The position numbers were made by a program, and so were the translations under genes. DNA of 64,000 bases, taken from Lutraria lutraria (taxonomy: Eukaryota; Mollusca; Bivalvia; Venerida; Mactridae). Within the stretch, counting starts at the first letter, position 1. Each line of letters starts with the position of its first letter. The notes beneath the pieces were generated by a model. The model was not told the DNA's origin and did no database searches. It saw only the letters and a list, made by a program, of their open reading frames with translations. The stretch lies in the NCBI GenBank assembly GCA_964023205.1, contig OZ026841.1:30828399-30892398 (forward strand). Direction: 5' to 3'. Positions 60,872 through 64,000 of the stretch are shown here, one piece after another.

Positions 60872-61825
60872 TAGTCGAAGCAATAAATAAAATGTAAGTT
60901 AAACATAATAAATACATAATAGCTGGATCTATCACCAATTTATCGCTAAAAATCGGAAGAGAAAAAACACAAATTGGTAAGGCACGCACGCACACGATTT
61001 TCATGACCTCAGTTGTGTCAAGTTTGCAAGAAATGGCCTAAGTTAAATGATGAGTTAGACCAATCTTGCATTTACAAAATACCATTTTTAACTCTGAAAC
61101 AGGAGAATACATGGCTAGAGGGGAGTTAATCAGGTGGGAAATGGTCTGTTTTATGCAAAAAGGTCCTAAATTTTGACCAAAAAGTGAAGTCCGATATGGT
61201 TTTGCATGTACATCTTATTTTGGAAATAAACGAAACTGTAAACTAAACTAGCTCAGAATGGATTTCGACGAAAATATATGAAAATCATTCTTATAGACAA
61301 AGGCGGACAGGTGTTCATTACCATTCTTAAGTCCCTCAAACGATTTTTACTTCAATGCAACAGTCCTCCCAGCGCTTTAATTATTGTACAAGAAATCATG
61401 TAAATCATCCAAGGACAAATAAAGCCTGTAAATCGTGCCTCTCGAAAAGCACGCGCAAAAAGTTGCGCAATAAAAACCGGTCAACTGTTAATGCCATGTA
61501 TCTAATAAAATGCTTGACAAATTAGTGGTACAGATACACAAGAATACGTGTAAGTTATTCCAGCATGTTTCACCCAAATAAAGACATTAACTAAACACTT
61601 TTTCCATCCGGCCTAGTGTAGTAAATATGTACCTTTGTAAATAATTATATGTATCTATCCTAACGATTTTATTTTGTTTAACTTGTTTATTTTACAAGAT
61701 GCAGTATTGCAAGCTCCTACAGCTATGTATTACCTTTTCTACTTATAGTGACGTGACACCTCTTCCATCGGGGTTGAAAATAGTACTAGTATCACTTGTC
61801 GTATCCATCGCAGAATTTGCAGTGT

Positions 61826-63313
61826 ATACACTGACGTCAAAAAGAATCGCTACACCTGTATTTATGTATGCATATTTACAACGGTATGGTAGTAACAGTT
61901 ACAACTCTTGTCAAATACCAATATAAAGAGATTTGCAAACATGTTTACAAAATTTCATTTGTTTTTATCGCCATTGAGATGTTCAGAATGGTGATACAAA
62001 AACATTGCCCTGTCCAAAATGTCAGTATCGAGTATGGCCTCCGTGTCCTGCGACGACTGCTTGTAATCTTCGTCTTATTGACCCACACAAGTTACGCAAC
62101 ATTTACCGTGGAATACGTGTAAAGCTTGTGTTAATTGCTGAACGTTTTGTGGCTGGGGGTGACGCTGACGTAAACGGCGTTCAAGAACGTCCCACATGTG
62201 TTCGATGGGATTGCAGTCCGGGGAATTGGCTGGCCATTGCAAAACATCAATATTGTTGCCATTTAGAAAGTTTCTTGTCACATGGGCTATGTGAGGACGT
62301 GTATTATCGTGTTGGAAGGTCATTCCGGGATGTTGACGGAACATTGGAAGAACTACGGGTCGTAAAACCTGGTTTATGTAGCGCTGTGCTGTCATATTTC
62401 CATTAATCACAACAAAATCTGTCTTAAAAGTATGGCTCATGGCTGCCCCCACCATAACGTCTCCTCCACCGTAGCGGTTATAAATATACTCCAAGATGCA
62501 ATTACGTGCGAAACTTTCATGACGTCGTCTATATACGCGAAATCGTCCGTCAGCATTCGAAAGTCATCGCTGAATACGACTGATCTCCAGTTTCGTTGGA
62601 GGTTATTCTGTGCCCATTGACGCCAATCACGACGGTGACGTTCCGTAAGAATAGCTCCACGTTGAGGTCTTCTGCAGATAATCCCACGCTCTTTCAAGCG
62701 ATTCCTTACAGTATTTCTGCTCACAGTCTGACCACGATTACCGACAACTTGGAAAGAAGTCGATTGGGTCATTGTAAAGCGGTCACACAGGTGACGTTGA
62801 CGGATATAAACGTCTTGACGTACAGATGTCACACGTGGCGCACCTGAACGAGGCCTATCTGCTAAGCTCCCAGTGGTATTTACGCGTTGAACTAACCTAG
62901 CAAAAGTGCATCTTGCAACACCAAATCGCCTAGCGACGTCAGTTTGTGAAATTCCACTTTCTAGCATCCCTAAAGCCCGTGCTCGATTTTCATTATTTAA
63001 TCGCGGCATTTTAATTCCTTTTAATTTACAAATTTGCTTTCGAACTTCAACTTGTAATTCAACTGTAGCATATAAATTTGATTCTTTTTCGATTGACAAC
63101 CTCGTAACAATGGCGTACGGGCCGCATGGGCGAAACGTGCAGCTAATCATTCTTGGTAACATAGGGGTCAGAGAGGGTATTTTATTTCGCTTCAATAGAC
63201 GCGTTATGAGCTAAATAATAATTATATGGTGTGTCGGTCATGATATGAATACTTTGAGAAACAGAAAAGTTATTCACGTTTCTATTATAGCGTTTTATAC
63301 TGACGTCATTATA
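61826..63313 (-). mobile_element. Tc1/mariner element (outer limits tentative)
   Basis: Left TATACACTGACGTCAAAAAG plus AATCGC and right (inverted) TATATAATGACGTCAGTATA plus AAACGC look like ~30-bp inverted ends around the transposase pseudogene. The resulting 1.49 kb is the usual Tc1 size. The ends start at TATA, compatible with TA target duplication. Confidence 0.55.
62022..63009 (-). pseudogene. Tc1-like transposase (DD34E), two frameshifts and a stop
   Basis: The start MPRLNNENRARALGML (ATG at 63009) leads into a paired-type helix-turn-helix (SQTDVARRFGVARCTFARLV) and an RPRSGAPR hook. The first catalytic Asp lies in VVFSDD; the frame shifts just after, near 62555. The second frame has FQHDNTRPH and NSPDCNPIEHMWD, with 34 residues between the catalytic Asp and Glu, hence DD34E. 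A second shift near 62110 and a TAA separate the conserved C-terminus (RRRLQAVV ... GGHTRY), ending at TGA 62022-62024. All three catalytic residues survive, but the product cannot be made. Confidence 0.9.
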
Positions 63314-63654
63314 TAAAACATGTAAAAGATATATTGCTGGATTCTGTAGATTTCGAAAGCATGGTGAAGTATTCTTCCGCACAAAACTGTTGATGTAATA
63401 TGACAAAATTTACTGCATATTGAAACTAGTTTTATTCAGTGAAGTAATTCAGGAACACTTTATGTTGTCTCTGAGAGTAGCGAGATTACAAAATGAGATG
63501 TTTTTACATAGTTGACAGTACACAGATCAAAGCGCTGAAGGCACTGAATTTGTTTGGGTTATCAAAATGTGCAGTAGCTTGTAATTTCTCACTGTATGTC
63601 ATGCCTTTTAGCATTAGGAATAGAATTATTATTTCCAGACAAGCCGCGTATTCT

Positions 63655-64000
63655 AGCTTTTCTCAGGTATAACTAAAGAACTATTTTATATCTTCTAACG
63701 TGACTTTCATCACCAAATAGTTTGTTTCCATATGACTTTTCCGCTTATGAATAATAATAATAATAAAAACAATTAATTTTCACCTGCTCTGTAAAATCAC
63801 ACAAATAACCATCTCAATGATAAGAACGTCGCCAAAGTGTATTTTTACATACCTGTACTTAACTTATATTTCATGTGTCAACTTTTAAAAAGGATAGTGG
63901 AAAATTTATTATCCCAATGTACTTGTATAATGCAGTATTTGTTCGAATCTGTGCATGTATGTATCCCGTCTTAACCAACCATTGCCTGCCAAAATCCGAC
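63655..64000. other. Flanking DNA, nothing recognised
   Basis: AT-rich, with an AAT microsatellite near 63755. No gene seen. Confidence 0.4.

Larger units (their letters stand above)
60030..63650. mobile_element. Composite TIR element with ~250-bp inverted ends
   Basis: The left arm (about 60030-60082 plus 60460-60675) and right arm (about 63420-63650, inverted) share CTATTCCTAAT, CATGACATACGGTGAG, AAATTACAAGCTA, CCCAAACAAATTCAGTGCCT, CTACTCTCAGAGACAA and TGTTCCNGAANTACTT. A 377-bp palindromic insertion splits the left arm. A Tc1-like element lies between the arms, so this is either a larger transposon that received a Tc1 insertion or an unusual long-armed element. Confidence 0.8.

Overview
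This window reads as nuclear DNA of a bivalve mollusc (inference). It is AT-rich and intron-rich, gene density is low, and most of it is transposon-derived. The repeat types are ones common in bivalve genomes: tandem-core elements with ACCG/ACGG microsatellites, elements ending in 'GGGCCATCTTGGCCCTCTTG', tRNA-derived SINEs and palindromic MITEs. Two genes encode small secreted Gly/Tyr-rich proteins of the shell-matrix or byssus type, which fits the same reading. The species cannot be fixed from sequence alone.

1-14.9 kb: thirteen consecutive exons of the nucleolar protein NOC3L on the minus strand (10767 down to 909), all GT-AG and phase-compatible. The N-terminal exon is not identified with confidence and the C-terminal exons lie beyond the left edge. 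The introns carry a 24-bp minisatellite with higher-order structure, several SINEs and several MITEs. Upstream of the gene are a hAT-type MITE, a dispersed repeat carrying a tiny hairpin insertion, and a fold-back element.

15-21 kb: no gene seen. It holds a pearl-like tandem-core element (16.2-17.0 kb), dispersed repeats and a decayed LINE C-terminus (19.6-20.5 kb).

21.2-40.1 kb: a tandem segmental duplication, unit A 21.24-31.19 kb and unit B 32.90-40.09 kb. Each unit has one three-coding-exon gene for a secreted Gly/Tyr-rich protein with its own TATA box and probable non-coding leader exon. Each copy serves as the empty site for insertions in the other. This exposes a 2,474-bp TIR element in A, a ~1.54-kb TIR element in B, and a ~0.9-kb near-identical tract that suggests recent gene conversion.

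31.4-32.6 and 42.0-43.3 kb: two copies, in opposite orientation, of a ~1.2-kb element with a ~145-bp tandem core and hairpin ends. Its architecture resembles Helentron-associated elements.

43.4-57.7 kb: an isolated promoter plus first-exon candidate, a TIR element, then a degenerate tandem array (unit 1.4-1.8 kb). A full-length ~6-kb I/Nimb-like LINE has inserted into the third unit with an 11-bp target-site duplication. ORF1 is intact and ORF2 has one frameshift.

58-64 kb: nested DNA elements. A 71-bp perfect palindromic MITE is followed by a larger element with ~250-bp inverted ends. Inside that lie a decayed Tc1/mariner transposase and, within its left arm, a multiply palindromic 377-bp insertion.
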